A stretch of 64,000 bases of DNA from Pseudotabrizicola sp. (lineage in GTDB: Bacteria; Pseudomonadota; Alphaproteobacteria; Rhodobacterales; Rhodobacteraceae), in assembly GCF_030684215.1 (NCBI RefSeq), contig NZ_JAUXOV010000040.1, forward strand, positions 48,655 to 112,654, written 5' to 3'. Made by a program: the position numbers and the translations under genes. Each line of letters begins with the position of its first letter. Within the stretch, counting starts at the first letter, position 1. Shown piece by piece: positions 55,536 to 63,680 of the stretch. The notes beneath the pieces are model-generated. The model saw only the letters and a list, made by a program, of their open reading frames with translations, was not told where the DNA came from and did no database searches.

Positions 55536-56536
55536 CGTGCGCTTTCCAACAGGCTCAGCCCTTCTTCAAGGCGGTGACAGGCGGCGAAATGGTCAAGACC
55601 GACAGTTTGCGTGACAGGGGCAAGCGTCTGACAAGCTGGAATTGCCAAAGGACAGCGTGTGTGAAACTTGCACCCTTTGGGAGGGTTCAAGGGCGACGGC
55701 AGATCGCCTTGCAGTCGCACCCGGCCTTTTGCACGCTTGGCGCCAATTTCAGGCACCGCTGACAACAGGCTTTGGGTATAGGGGTGGCGCGGATTGTCCA
55801 GAACCGACGCGACAGGCCCGGTTTCAACAATTTCGCCCAGATACATCACGGCGACGCGGTCGCTCAGGTATCCGATCACCGAAATGTCGTGGCTGATGAA
55901 CAGATAGGTCAGCCCCAGTTCCTGCTTCAGCTCCAGCAAAAGCGCGATGATCTGCGCCTGAATCGACACATCCAACGCAGACACCGGTTCATCACAGACG
56001 ATGAATTCGGGGTTTGAGACCAGCGCCCGTGCGATGCCGATGCGCTGCCGCTGTCCGCCCGAAAACTGATGGGGATAGCGGTCAATCTGGTCAGCCTGCA
56101 GGCCCACGCGTTGCAAGACCTGCGTGGTCATTGCGCGTGCTTCGTCTCCGCTTGCGATGCCGTGCAACGCCAAGGGAAGCCCAACGATTTCGGCAACAGT
56201 GCGACGCGGGTTCAGACTGGCGTAGGGGTCTTGGAAGATGATCTGCATCCGCCTGCGGATCGCCTTGAGCGCCGAGGGCGAAAGCGCCGTCACATCTGTG
56301 CCGTCAAATTCAACCTTTCCTTCGGTCGGTTCATGCAGGCGCAGGATCGCGCGGCCCAACGTGGATTTGCCGCAGCCACTTTCACCGATCAGGCCCAGAA
56401 CCTCGCCCTTATTGACGTATAAAGACACACCGTTCACGGCCCGCACCACCGATTTGCGCCCACCGGTCAGGCGCTGCGCCAATGACAGGCGGCCTTCGTA
56501 GTGCTTTGAGAGATTGGTGACTTGAAGCAAGCTCAT
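55532..56536 (-). CDS. Dipeptide/oligopeptide ABC transporter ATPase (OppF/DppF type)
   Basis: This 334-residue ATPase energises the importer. Walker A is GLIGESGCGKSTLGR near residue 52, the Q-loop is in FQDPYASLNPRRT, the signature is FSGGQRQRIGIARAL, and Walker B is IVCDEPVSALD. A C-terminal Opp/Dpp-type extension (GCKFHTRCPLA) follows. I chose the ATG at 56536 because it overlaps the previous gene by 4 nt (ATGA); the upstream frame lies inside that gene. It is paired with an OppD-like ATPase. Confidence 0.95.
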   Translation of the reverse strand: MSLLQVTNLSKHYEGRLSLAQRLTGGRKSVVRAVNGVSLYVNKGEVLGLIGESGCGKSTLGRAILRLHEPTEGKVEFDGTDVTALSPSALKAIRRRMQIIFQDPYASLNPRRTVAEIVGLPLALHGIASGDEARAMTTQVLQRVGLQADQIDRYPHQFSGGQRQRIGIARALVSNPEFIVCDEPVSALDVSIQAQIIALLLELKQELGLTYLFISHDISVIGYLSDRVAVMYLGEIVETGPVASVLDNPRHPYTQSLLSAVPEIGAKRAKGRVRLQGDLPSPLNPPKGCKFHTRCPLAIPACQTLAPVTQTVGLDHFAACHRLEEGLSLLESAR

Positions 56537-57522
56537 GCGGTTTCCTCCAGTCGCAAACACCGGGCGCGTCGGCCGGGACCGACAGGCAGCATCGGCACCT
56601 CTACCAGACAGCTGGGTTGCGCCAGCGGGCAGCGCGAATGGAACCGGCACTGCGGCGCAAGACCCATCAGATTGGGCACCTGTCCCACGATCGGTGTCAG
56701 GGGTTGCCCGCGCATCGCAGGGCGTGGGATCGATGCCAGCAGTCCGCGCGTATAGGGGTGACGCGGGTGGCCAATCACATCATCGGTCGGTCCTTCTTCC
56801 ACCACCTGACCGGCGTACATCACCATCACGCGGTCGCAATGTTCGGCCACCACGCCAAGGTCATGCGTGATCAGTGCCACAGCCATGCCCATCTGCGCCC
56901 GGATGTCCGAGATCAGCTCCAGCACCTGAGCCTGAATGGTGACGTCCAGCGCTGTGGTCGGCTCATCGGCAATCAACAACTTGGGGCGGCAGGCCAGAGC
57001 AATGGCGATCATGATCCGCTGCCGCATCCCGCCCGAGAATTCATGCGGATACTGGCGCAGACGCGAGTCCGGGGAAGGGATGCCGACAAGGCCCAGCATC
57101 TCGACGCACCGATCCTTGATCGCGTTGTGGCGGGCCGCGCGACCGGTGGGCAGCGTCTCGTCATGCGCGATCAACACTTCCGCCAGCTGCTCCCCTACTG
57201 TCAAGGCAGGGTTCAACGCCGTCAGCGCGTCTTGCATCGTCATCGCGATATCGCGACCGCGAACAGCGCGCATCTCTTCCGGTGACATCCCGCGCAGGTC
57301 GCAACCATCGAAAAAAATCGTGCCCTGTGTGACTCGTCCGGGCGGGCGCACCAGCCCCATGATTGACGCGAATGTGACGGATTTACCCGAACCGCTTTCG
57401 CCCACCACCCCCAGACATTCGCCGCGCGATATCTGCAGGCTTACCCCATCCACCGCCCGCACCAGACCGGCCCGTGCAGAAAACTCGGTGCGCAGGTTTG
57501 TGACTTCAAGAAGAACGGTCAT
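56533..57522 (-). CDS. Dipeptide/oligopeptide ABC transporter ATPase (OppD/DppD type)
   Basis: This 329-residue ATPase is the second nucleotide-binding subunit. Walker A is GVVGESGSGKSVTFASIMG near residue 38, the signature is FSGGMRQRIMIAIAL, Walker B is LLIADEPTTALD, and the C-terminal extension has CRFHSRCPLA with an Fe-S-like or metal-binding cysteine pattern known in this subfamily. It overlaps both flanking genes by 4 nt. Confidence 0.96.
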   Translation of the reverse strand: MTVLLEVTNLRTEFSARAGLVRAVDGVSLQISRGECLGVVGESGSGKSVTFASIMGLVRPPGRVTQGTIFFDGCDLRGMSPEEMRAVRGRDIAMTMQDALTALNPALTVGEQLAEVLIAHDETLPTGRAARHNAIKDRCVEMLGLVGIPSPDSRLRQYPHEFSGGMRQRIMIAIALACRPKLLIADEPTTALDVTIQAQVLELISDIRAQMGMAVALITHDLGVVAEHCDRVMVMYAGQVVEEGPTDDVIGHPRHPYTRGLLASIPRPAMRGQPLTPIVGQVPNLMGLAPQCRFHSRCPLAQPSCLVEVPMLPVGPGRRARCLRLEETA

Positions 57523-58412
57523 TCGCTGAACCTCGGGTCAAAGGCGTCGCGCAACCCCTGGCTGGCCACATTGATGGCCAGAACCAAAAGTACGATCGCA
57601 AGGCCCGGAAAGGTAGATACCCACCACGCCTCAAGGATAAAGGAGCGGCCATCCGACACCATGCTGCCCCAGCTTGCCGTGGGGGGCTGCACCCCCAACC
57701 CCAGGAACGACAGTGACGCCTCAAGGATTATGACATTGGCCATGCGGATCGTAGAGACGACAATCACCGGCGACATGATGTTGGGCAGGATCTCGCGCCA
57801 CATGATATGGCCTGACCCGGCACCTAACGCACGGGCCGCCTCGACATATTCCAACTCGCGCACCGCAAGCGTTTCGCCCCGCACCACGCGGCATGGAATG
57901 ACCCACTCTTTATAGGCCAGCGCCAGCACGATATTGAACAGGCCCGGCCCCATCATGGCCATAAGGCCGATGGCAAAGATCAGATAGGGAAAGCCCAGCA
58001 GGATATCCACGATCCGCCCGATCACCACATCGACCCAGCCCCGAAAATACCCTGCGGCCAGACCGGCCAGAATACCAACACCCGTGGCCAGAACGATCAC
58101 GACAACCCCGATAAAGATTGAAATGCGTGCGCCGTAGATGATGCGCGACAGGATATCGCGGCCCAGTCCGTCACAGCCAAGCACAAAGGCCCAATCGCCC
58201 CCCTCCATCCATGCGGGGGGCTGCAAACGGCGAAACAGGTCGGTCTGATTGGGGTCATGTGGGGCCACGAGCGGAGCCGCGACTGTCATGATGACAAAGA
58301 TCAGGACCACGATGACCGAGACCATCGCCAGACGGTTGCGGCGAAAGTCGCGCAGATTGCGCCGAAACAGCGAGTCTGCGGGCGGGGTATGGGAAAGGGT
58401 TGCGTCGGTCAC
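57519..58412 (-). CDS. Dipeptide-type ABC transporter permease (DppC type)
   Basis: This 297-residue permease has about six membrane helices and the EAA-loop with the family motif EYVEAARALGAGSGHIMWREILPN, where it couples to the ATPases. The N-terminal region has the long cytoplasmic lead (RRNLRDFRRNRLAM) typical of DppC. It overlaps both neighbours by 4 nt. Confidence 0.95.
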   Translation of the reverse strand: MTDATLSHTPPADSLFRRNLRDFRRNRLAMVSVIVVLIFVIMTVAAPLVAPHDPNQTDLFRRLQPPAWMEGGDWAFVLGCDGLGRDILSRIIYGARISIFIGVVVIVLATGVGILAGLAAGYFRGWVDVVIGRIVDILLGFPYLIFAIGLMAMMGPGLFNIVLALAYKEWVIPCRVVRGETLAVRELEYVEAARALGAGSGHIMWREILPNIMSPVIVVSTIRMANVIILEASLSFLGLGVQPPTASWGSMVSDGRSFILEAWWVSTFPGLAIVLLVLAINVASQGLRDAFDPRFSE

Positions 58413-59416
58413 AGCTTCACCCTCGGGTTCAGGATGGTGTAGAGAATGTCGGCGACAAAGTTCAGCAGCACATAAGTGACCGCGTAGAGCAGCACCGCGG
58501 CCTGCACGAGCGGGTAGTTGCGCAAGAAAATGCTTTCCACCACCAGCCGCCCAAGACCAGGCCAGCCAAACACGGCTTCCACGATCATATTGCCCCCCAA
58601 CAGGCTGCCGGTTTCAATGGCGGCAACCGAAACGGTTGGGATCAAAGCATTTTTCAGGGCATGGCGAAACAGAACGCGTCGGCGCGACAGACCCTTGGCC
58701 TCGGCAAAGGTAACGTAATCCTGACGCAGCACCTCCAGCATCGAGGCGCGGGTGACGCGCATCAGAATGGCAGTCATCGGCAGGCCCAGTGTGATGGCGG
58801 GCAGCAGGATGTGGCGCAAAGCGTCGCCAAAGGCCGCAAGATCACGGTGAAGCAGCGTATCGATCAGCAGAAAACCCGTGATCGTTGGCACCTCACTTGA
58901 ATAGCCGATCCGGCCCGAGACCGGCAGGATTTGCAGATGCACCGCGAACAGCATGATCAGCAGGATGCCAAACCAGAACCCCGGCAGCGACACCCCCAGC
59001 AGCGAGCCCACGGTCGCAAGCCGGTCAAGGATGGAATTCTTGCGGATGGCGGCCAACACCCCCAGCGGAATCGCGGTGACCAAGGCCACGATCAGCGCGA
59101 CAAGGCTCAGCTCGATCGTTGCGGGCAGGCGTTCGGCAATCACGTCACTGACCGGGCGACGGTGGTAGAAACTAGTGCCAAAATCGAATTGCAATGCGTT
59201 GCGAAGAAAGATGAAAAACCGTTCCAGCAAGGGCCGGTCAAGACCAAGGCCGCGCCGCAGTTCGGCTTCCTGTTCAGGTGTGATCGACTGGTCGCCGATC
59301 ATGATCTGAACCGGGTCGCCCGGTGTCAGCGCCATCATCAGAAAGGCGATGGCGCTGACACCCAACAGGACGGGTATAAGTTGCAGCAAACGTTCCAGTA
59401 ATCTGCTCAGACTCAT
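58409..59416 (-). CDS. Dipeptide-type ABC transporter permease (DppB type)
   Basis: This 335-residue permease has about six membrane helices and the EAA-loop segment DYVTFAEAKGLSRRRVLFRHALKN before the last helices. The leading SRLLERLLQLIPVLLGVSAI helix and FFIFLRNALQFDFGTSFYHRRPV are DppB-like. It starts 28 bp after the binding-protein stop, and overlaps dppC by 4 nt. Confidence 0.95.
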   Translation of the reverse strand: MSLSRLLERLLQLIPVLLGVSAIAFLMMALTPGDPVQIMIGDQSITPEQEAELRRGLGLDRPLLERFFIFLRNALQFDFGTSFYHRRPVSDVIAERLPATIELSLVALIVALVTAIPLGVLAAIRKNSILDRLATVGSLLGVSLPGFWFGILLIMLFAVHLQILPVSGRIGYSSEVPTITGFLLIDTLLHRDLAAFGDALRHILLPAITLGLPMTAILMRVTRASMLEVLRQDYVTFAEAKGLSRRRVLFRHALKNALIPTVSVAAIETGSLLGGNMIVEAVFGWPGLGRLVVESIFLRNYPLVQAAVLLYAVTYVLLNFVADILYTILNPRVKL

Positions 59417-59444
59417 GCTCGCCCCCTATGTTTGTGATCGTTGA

Positions 59445-60986
59445 TCAGTTGATGCAGGCGTCGTGCAGATTGATCCTGCTGTCAGCGCTAGGCTTCCAGC
59501 CGGACAGCTTCTTAGAGACGCCGTAGATGTCCTGCGGAACCCAGAGATAGACGTAGGGTTGATCGGCGTTGATCATCAATTCGGCCTCGCGGTACATCGC
59601 GGCGCGCTTGTCCACATCCATTTCAATCGCAGCAGAATCCAGCAGCGTATCCAGTGCGGGATTGGCATAGCCCGCCGAATTTCCCCGATCATTCGTCTTG
59701 TGCGTCGGCGTGAAAATATCGAACGGGTCAAGTGAGCCATTCCCCCAGCTGGAGAAATACATGTCACCTGATTTTGGCTTGCCAGCGGTGCGCCATTTTT
59801 CGGTCAGTTGCGCGCTTTCGCCAACCGCAACCGTTGTGCGGATGCCTGCGTTTGTCAGCATCGAGGCGATCGCCTCAGCTGTATCTTTGAAGGCGCCTTC
59901 CGTATCCATGGTGATGGCAATGCCATCAGGATACCCAGCCTCGGCCAGCAGTGCCTTTGCCTTTTCCGGGTCATAGGCAACGGCGGGCAGCTCGCTTGCC
60001 CCGAAAGCATCGGGTGACAGGATACCTTCGATCCGGGCGGCAGTGCCGTCAAGGATACGGTCGATGATCAGATTTTTGTCGATGGCATGGGCTGCCGCCT
60101 GACGCACCTTCAGATCATCAAACACCTCGCCTTGCATGTTCATGGCCAGAAAGAAGCTGCGTGTGCCGTTTACCGTCATGACATCGGTTCCCGCATTCGC
60201 TTTGACCTGTGCGATCGAAAACGTTGGCAGTTCGTTGATGATATGAACGTCACCCGCCAGAAGCGCTGCGACACGGCTCGCGCTTTCCGGAATGATCTTG
60301 AAGATCGCCCGGTCAACGCAGGCCGCTCCGACTGGTTCGATATCGGGCGCGCCGCCGTAATAGTCGTCAAAGCGCTGAAGGATGATTGCATCACCCTTGC
60401 GCCACTCGCCCAATTTGAACGGTCCGGTGCCATTTGTCATTGTCGCCATTCCGGCGGTGCCATTGGCTTCGACAAAGGCCTTTGAGACGATCTGTTGGTT
60501 TGGCAGCATCGCAGGCAAGATCGGCCAAGGTTCCTTCAGCGTGATGCGGACAGTGTCACCGTCGACGATCTCGACCGATGCAACCGGCCCCATCAGGCCC
60601 TGTCGCGGGCTTGTCTGGCCATCGCCCATGGCTCCCTCGACCGTCACGCGATCAAGGCTGAACTTGACATCTTCGGCCGTCATGTCTGTGCCGTCATGAA
60701 ACTTGATGCCCGAGCGGATCTTGAAATCATAGATCGTGGGCGAAACCTGCGTCATCGACTCTGCGATTTCGGGCACGACACGCATATCCGGGTCACGCGT
60801 TAAAAGGCCGTCGTAGATGTTTCTGATGACCGTCTCTGTCTCTCGTTTGCGGTGATTGGCGGGGTCGAGTGTGTCGGCATCGAGCGTGAAGCCGATGATC
60901 AGGTCCTCGGCCGCCACTGCGGCAGGCATCAGGGCAGGGGATGTGGCCAAAGCAGTGGCCAGTAAAAGGCGCGGCAGTGCGTTCAT
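59445..60986 (-). CDS. Family 5 extracellular solute-binding protein
   Basis: This 513-residue periplasmic protein captures the substrate of the importer. A signal peptide (residues 1-25, ending AAVAA) is followed by the family 5 lobes, with DADTLDPANHRK, IYDGLLTRDPDMRVVPEIAESM and NGTGPFKLGEWRKGDAIIL. Family 5 proteins bind peptides, but also opines, nickel-chelates and glycosides, so the ligand cannot be assigned. It heads the operon behind the -24/-12 promoter at 61058-61073, about 60 bp downstream of the expected start. Confidence 0.95.
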   Translation of the reverse strand: MNALPRLLLATALATSPALMPAAVAAEDLIIGFTLDADTLDPANHRKRETETVIRNIYDGLLTRDPDMRVVPEIAESMTQVSPTIYDFKIRSGIKFHDGTDMTAEDVKFSLDRVTVEGAMGDGQTSPRQGLMGPVASVEIVDGDTVRITLKEPWPILPAMLPNQQIVSKAFVEANGTAGMATMTNGTGPFKLGEWRKGDAIILQRFDDYYGGAPDIEPVGAACVDRAIFKIIPESASRVAALLAGDVHIINELPTFSIAQVKANAGTDVMTVNGTRSFFLAMNMQGEVFDDLKVRQAAAHAIDKNLIIDRILDGTAARIEGILSPDAFGASELPAVAYDPEKAKALLAEAGYPDGIAITMDTEGAFKDTAEAIASMLTNAGIRTTVAVGESAQLTEKWRTAGKPKSGDMYFSSWGNGSLDPFDIFTPTHKTNDRGNSAGYANPALDTLLDSAAIEMDVDKRAAMYREAELMINADQPYVYLWVPQDIYGVSKKLSGWKPSADSRINLHDACIN

Positions 60987-61057
60987 TGGAATTCTCCCTT
61001 ATGAGTGAGCCCCGTTTTCGGGTGCTTGGTCCTTTCCGATGCGGACAAATGCAGTTA

Positions 61058-61073
61058 TGCACAGTCCGTGCCA
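61058..61073 (-). promoter_or_regulatory. Sigma-54 promoter for the binding-protein operon
   Basis: On the minus strand, TGGCACG-GACT-GTGCA has the exact -24/-12 spacing of sigma-54 promoters. It shares TGGCACG-N3-TGTGCATA with the promoter at 53363, including the unusual G in place of T at the start of the -12 element. The predicted start site near 61047 leaves a leader of about 60 nt before the gene at 60986. Confidence 0.88.
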
Positions 61074-61112
61074 GAATTTGACGGCGCTTTAGGCTGGTCG
61101 GCGCGGCCTCAG

Positions 61113-61149
61113 GCGCGAATTGCACGCGGCGTGGTTTGCGCTTCACGCA
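61113..61149 (-). promoter_or_regulatory. Candidate activator-binding (UAS) region of the importer operon
   Basis: GCGCGAATTGCACGCG (61113-61128) is the counterpart of the motif at 53428. It starts 54 bp from the -12 GC; the other starts 64 bp from it, so the two differ by exactly 10 bp, about one helical turn. The second element GCGCTTCACGCA (61138-61149) overlaps the end of the rpoN-like gene, so its conservation may partly be chance. Confidence 0.6.
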
Positions 61150-62453
61150 TCCCGGCGTGCCGGTCTGGAAGGAATGCCCGCCAGTTTGCGGTATTTCGTA
61201 ACAGTGCGCCGCGCCAGAGCTACACCGTCGGGCAGCAGCAGTTTTGCAAGGGCTTCATCCGTCAATGGGTTGGACCCATCTTCCATGGCCACCAGTTTTC
61301 GCATCCGCTCCAACACTGCCTGAACCGAAAGCGGCTCTTCTTGGCGCCGAGCCGCCGGTGCAGAGGCACACAGCAATCCACGCAACCCAACGGTCCGCTT
61401 TGGCAATGACATGGTCAGCGCCGCCGTCACCCGACTGACCGTGCTTCGGTGCAAGCCAGTGGCCGATGCCAGATCGTTGATTGTCAGGGCGGCAAGCGGG
61501 GCGCTGCCACGCAAAAAGCCATCTTGGCGCACGATGATTTCAGTCGCGATTGTCAGAACCGTGGCGTGCCGCCGCTCGACCGCCTGTATCAGGGACCGGG
61601 CCTCTTGCAAGGCCTGAAGAGGGGCATCCTTGCTAAGCTCAAGGTGAAGGGCAGGAGCCGTCTGAGCATTCAATTCCAGTATCCAGCCTTCGCTGTCTTG
61701 GCGCAAAATCAGATCGCACGGGCGCGCGACGGCAGATCCATCTGAAAAGGCCGCCCCTGGTTTCGGATTCAGCCGCCGCAAAGCGCGCGCCATGTCCAGC
61801 ACCATGTCAACGTCGCACCCGCAGGCATCGGCCAATGCGTCGGTCTCGCCCGCAGCCAAAAGCGGCAGATTGCGCAGCATTGCGGCAAAGGCGGGCGTCA
61901 GCAGGCCTTGTTCCTCGGCTTGCAGGGCCAGACATTCCGCAAGGGATCGCGCAAAGAGTCCGGTCGGCTCTGCCGTTTGCAGCTGGCGCAAAACCATTTC
62001 AGCACGGGGAACCGAACATTTTGCGTCGGCTGCAATCTCTGCGAGGCTTGCGCAAAGCCAGCCCGAAGGCTCCAAAGCAAACAGGAAACTATGCGCGATC
62101 CGCAGATCTTCAGGGTTCCGCACAAGTAGCGCAAGCTGGGCTTGCACATGCACGATAAGTCCGGCATCGGCCTGCGCAAGTCGTTCCGCATCGAACCCAC
62201 CCGGCCCAGAGTGGACCTCAGGTGGCTGGCACTGACGGCCCGAGGTTGGCGGCTTGATCTGGCGGAGTAAGGAAAACCAGTCGTGGGCCTCGGGACCAGA
62301 GGTGACCTTAATAATTGCCCCCGCAAGCGCAAGATCAGCCAGCCGCGCAGACAGTTCAGTGTTAGACATCACCATAAAGCCAATGGCTTCTCGCAAGACC
62401 GGGGTCATCGCAAGCGAGGTGCGTTGCTTCAGCCCAAGGTCAAATCCAATCAA
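61143..62453 (-). CDS. RNA polymerase sigma-54 factor paralogue
   Basis: This protein of about 436 residues is an RpoN-family sigma factor. The N-terminal Region I begins LGLKQRTSLAMTPVLREAIG, the core-binding domain contains LRQLQTAEPTGLFARSLAECL, an HTH-like region is TINDLASATGLHRSTVSRVTAAL, and the C-terminal RpoN box ARRTVTKYR is intact. I propose the TTG at 62453 as start because AAGGAG lies exactly 6 nt upstream and it opens MIGFDLGLKQRTSLAM, the family N-terminus; an ATG at 62507 has no such site. It is likely a specialised second copy, encoded next to its own activator and promoters. Confidence 0.92.
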   Translation of the reverse strand: MIGFDLGLKQRTSLAMTPVLREAIGFMVMSNTELSARLADLALAGAIIKVTSGPEAHDWFSLLRQIKPPTSGRQCQPPEVHSGPGGFDAERLAQADAGLIVHVQAQLALLVRNPEDLRIAHSFLFALEPSGWLCASLAEIAADAKCSVPRAEMVLRQLQTAEPTGLFARSLAECLALQAEEQGLLTPAFAAMLRNLPLLAAGETDALADACGCDVDMVLDMARALRRLNPKPGAAFSDGSAVARPCDLILRQDSEGWILELNAQTAPALHLELSKDAPLQALQEARSLIQAVERRHATVLTIATEIIVRQDGFLRGSAPLAALTINDLASATGLHRSTVSRVTAALTMSLPKRTVGLRGLLCASAPAARRQEEPLSVQAVLERMRKLVAMEDGSNPLTDEALAKLLLPDGVALARRTVTKYRKLAGIPSRPARRDA

Positions 62454-62805
62454 AACAAGCTCCTTGTGCGCCGGAGGTTTGGTGCCGCCAGCATGCGGCG
62501 GAATCAAACTGCATCAAACGTTGCAACTGGGCTTTCGTGTTTGGTTCAAGCCGCTGGCACCACGTCTGGTGAGTCGAGCCAAAGAGGAAAAATTCCTGCT
62601 TTGATCTTCCGCGTCCCAACTCTCGCGAAAGTCTCTCGAATTGTCATCCGACAGAGCTTGGCAGGTTGTGAAGGATATAGCCACAGATTCGGCCTCTGCA
62701 GATACGGCAAGCCACATCGCTCTTGCGCGATCCCCCTATCAAAAAAGCCTGTCCGCGGACACCACCAAGGAACGCAGTTCTGTCACTGCGGTCGGCACCC
62801 GTGAC
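62454..62805. other. 352-bp gap upstream of the sigma-54 paralogue
   Basis: No coding sequence was found. It holds the leader of the sigma-54 gene and the end of the yaeQ transcript. I searched it for a TGGCACG-N4-TTGCA-type promoter and found none, so the sigma factor is probably not under autocontrol by itself. A possible terminator sits at 62741-62763. Confidence 0.6.
62741..62763 (-). terminator. Weak terminator after yaeQ
   Basis: On the minus strand, a short palindromic hairpin (TGTC-CGCG-GACA) is followed by GGCTTTTTT. It lies about 43 bp past the yaeQ stop. The stem is short but the T run is clear. Confidence 0.45.
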
Positions 62806-63351
62806 TTATGCAGCACTTTTCCATTTTTGCGGGGTAACGTAAACGATGCTCTCGCCGAGACTGACCATCACTTCACCGTCTTGGATGTTGATTTGTAGCT
62901 TCATTGCACGGCTTGCCAGCTTTGCCAGTTCGCCTGTGTCTTTCTCGGAAAAACTCACCACTTGAAGATTCTCAAAGCGGGTGGTGCTGTTTTTGATCTT
63001 GCTCCACCACATCTCGGCCGTCCTGCCGCCGTAAGGATAGACAATCACCCTGTCAGCCTTGCTACAGGATTGACGCATCACCTTTTCGCTGGGAAGCCCA
63101 AGGGCTACCCAAACATCAAGCTCGCCGCTCAGGCTTTTCTGCCAAATGTCTGGCTCGTCATCCGTTGAAATACCCTTCGTCATTTCCAGATTCTCATGGG
63201 CATTGAGCGCAAAAGCGATGATGCGCACCATCAGACGCTCGTCCGTCTCTGAGGGATGCTTGGCAACTGTTAGTTTATGGGTCTCATAATAGTGACGATC
63301 CATGTCGGAGACGGAGAGCTCAACTTTGTAAATGGTTGCATTCTGCGCCAT
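62806..63351 (-). CDS. yaeQ: YaeQ family protein
   Basis: This 181-residue protein matches YaeQ in length and sequence, opening IYKVELSVSDMDRHYYE and containing VWVALGLPSEKVMRQSCSKA. YaeQ has a nuclease-like fold (PD-(D/E)xK type) but its role is unclear; it was first noticed as a suppressor in RfaH-linked work in enterobacteria. I chose the ATG at 63351. It lies between the sigma-54 module and the IS elements. Confidence 0.9.
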   Translation of the reverse strand: MAQNATIYKVELSVSDMDRHYYETHKLTVAKHPSETDERLMVRIIAFALNAHENLEMTKGISTDDEPDIWQKSLSGELDVWVALGLPSEKVMRQSCSKADRVIVYPYGGRTAEMWWSKIKNSTTRFENLQVVSFSEKDTGELAKLASRAMKLQINIQDGEVMVSLGESIVYVTPQKWKSAA

Positions 63352-63560
63352 GGTTTTTCCCGAAACTGCAAAGATCGCGATACTTACCGGGTCTGGCGAC
63401 GTTATGAAAGCAGATAGAGCGGCCATGAATGTTGCGGGAGGACAGCAAAGGCATTGTGATGCCGCCGATGCCCATGTTTGGGTTTCGTTCATTGGCGCGC
63501 ATCGGGAAGCGCACGGGGTCGAGCCGATCTGGAACATGCTGCCGATCGCCCCGGCCCCAT
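63352..63560. other. 209-bp gap between yaeQ and IS remnant
   Basis: I see no gene here. It precedes the IS3-type remnant and may carry the yaeQ promoter; nothing else was recognised. Confidence 0.5.
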
Positions 63561-63680
63561 TGGACTGCCCCCCATCGAGTGGTCTGGTCTGAATGTTAGT
63601 GCATGGTGGGCCTCGGGTCTATCTGGACGATGGTTTCCGGCGCTGGGGGACGGTATCCCAAGGCGCTGTGGGGCCTGACG
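63561..63680. mobile_element. End of an IS3-type insertion sequence
   Basis: The segment begins TGGACTGCCCCCCATCGAGT, which looks like the terminal inverted repeat of an IS3-family element, and contains the C-terminal codons of its transposase on the minus strand. It is cut off at 63680, where an IS21-type end begins. The boundary at 63561 is inferred from the TG terminus. Confidence 0.65.
63596..63680 (-). pseudogene. Truncated IS3-type transposase, C-terminal end
   Basis: On the minus strand this reads RPHSALGYRPPAPETIV, the typical tail of IS3-family (rve integrase) transposases, then a TAA stop at 63596. The rest of the gene is missing to the right, replaced by IS21-type sequence, so the gene is broken. 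Confidence 0.85.

Noticed and set aside
62454..62805. Sigma-54 autoregulatory promoter before the sigma-54 paralogue
   Set aside because: Candidate words such as TGGTGCC and TGGCGGC lack the GC at the correct spacing.
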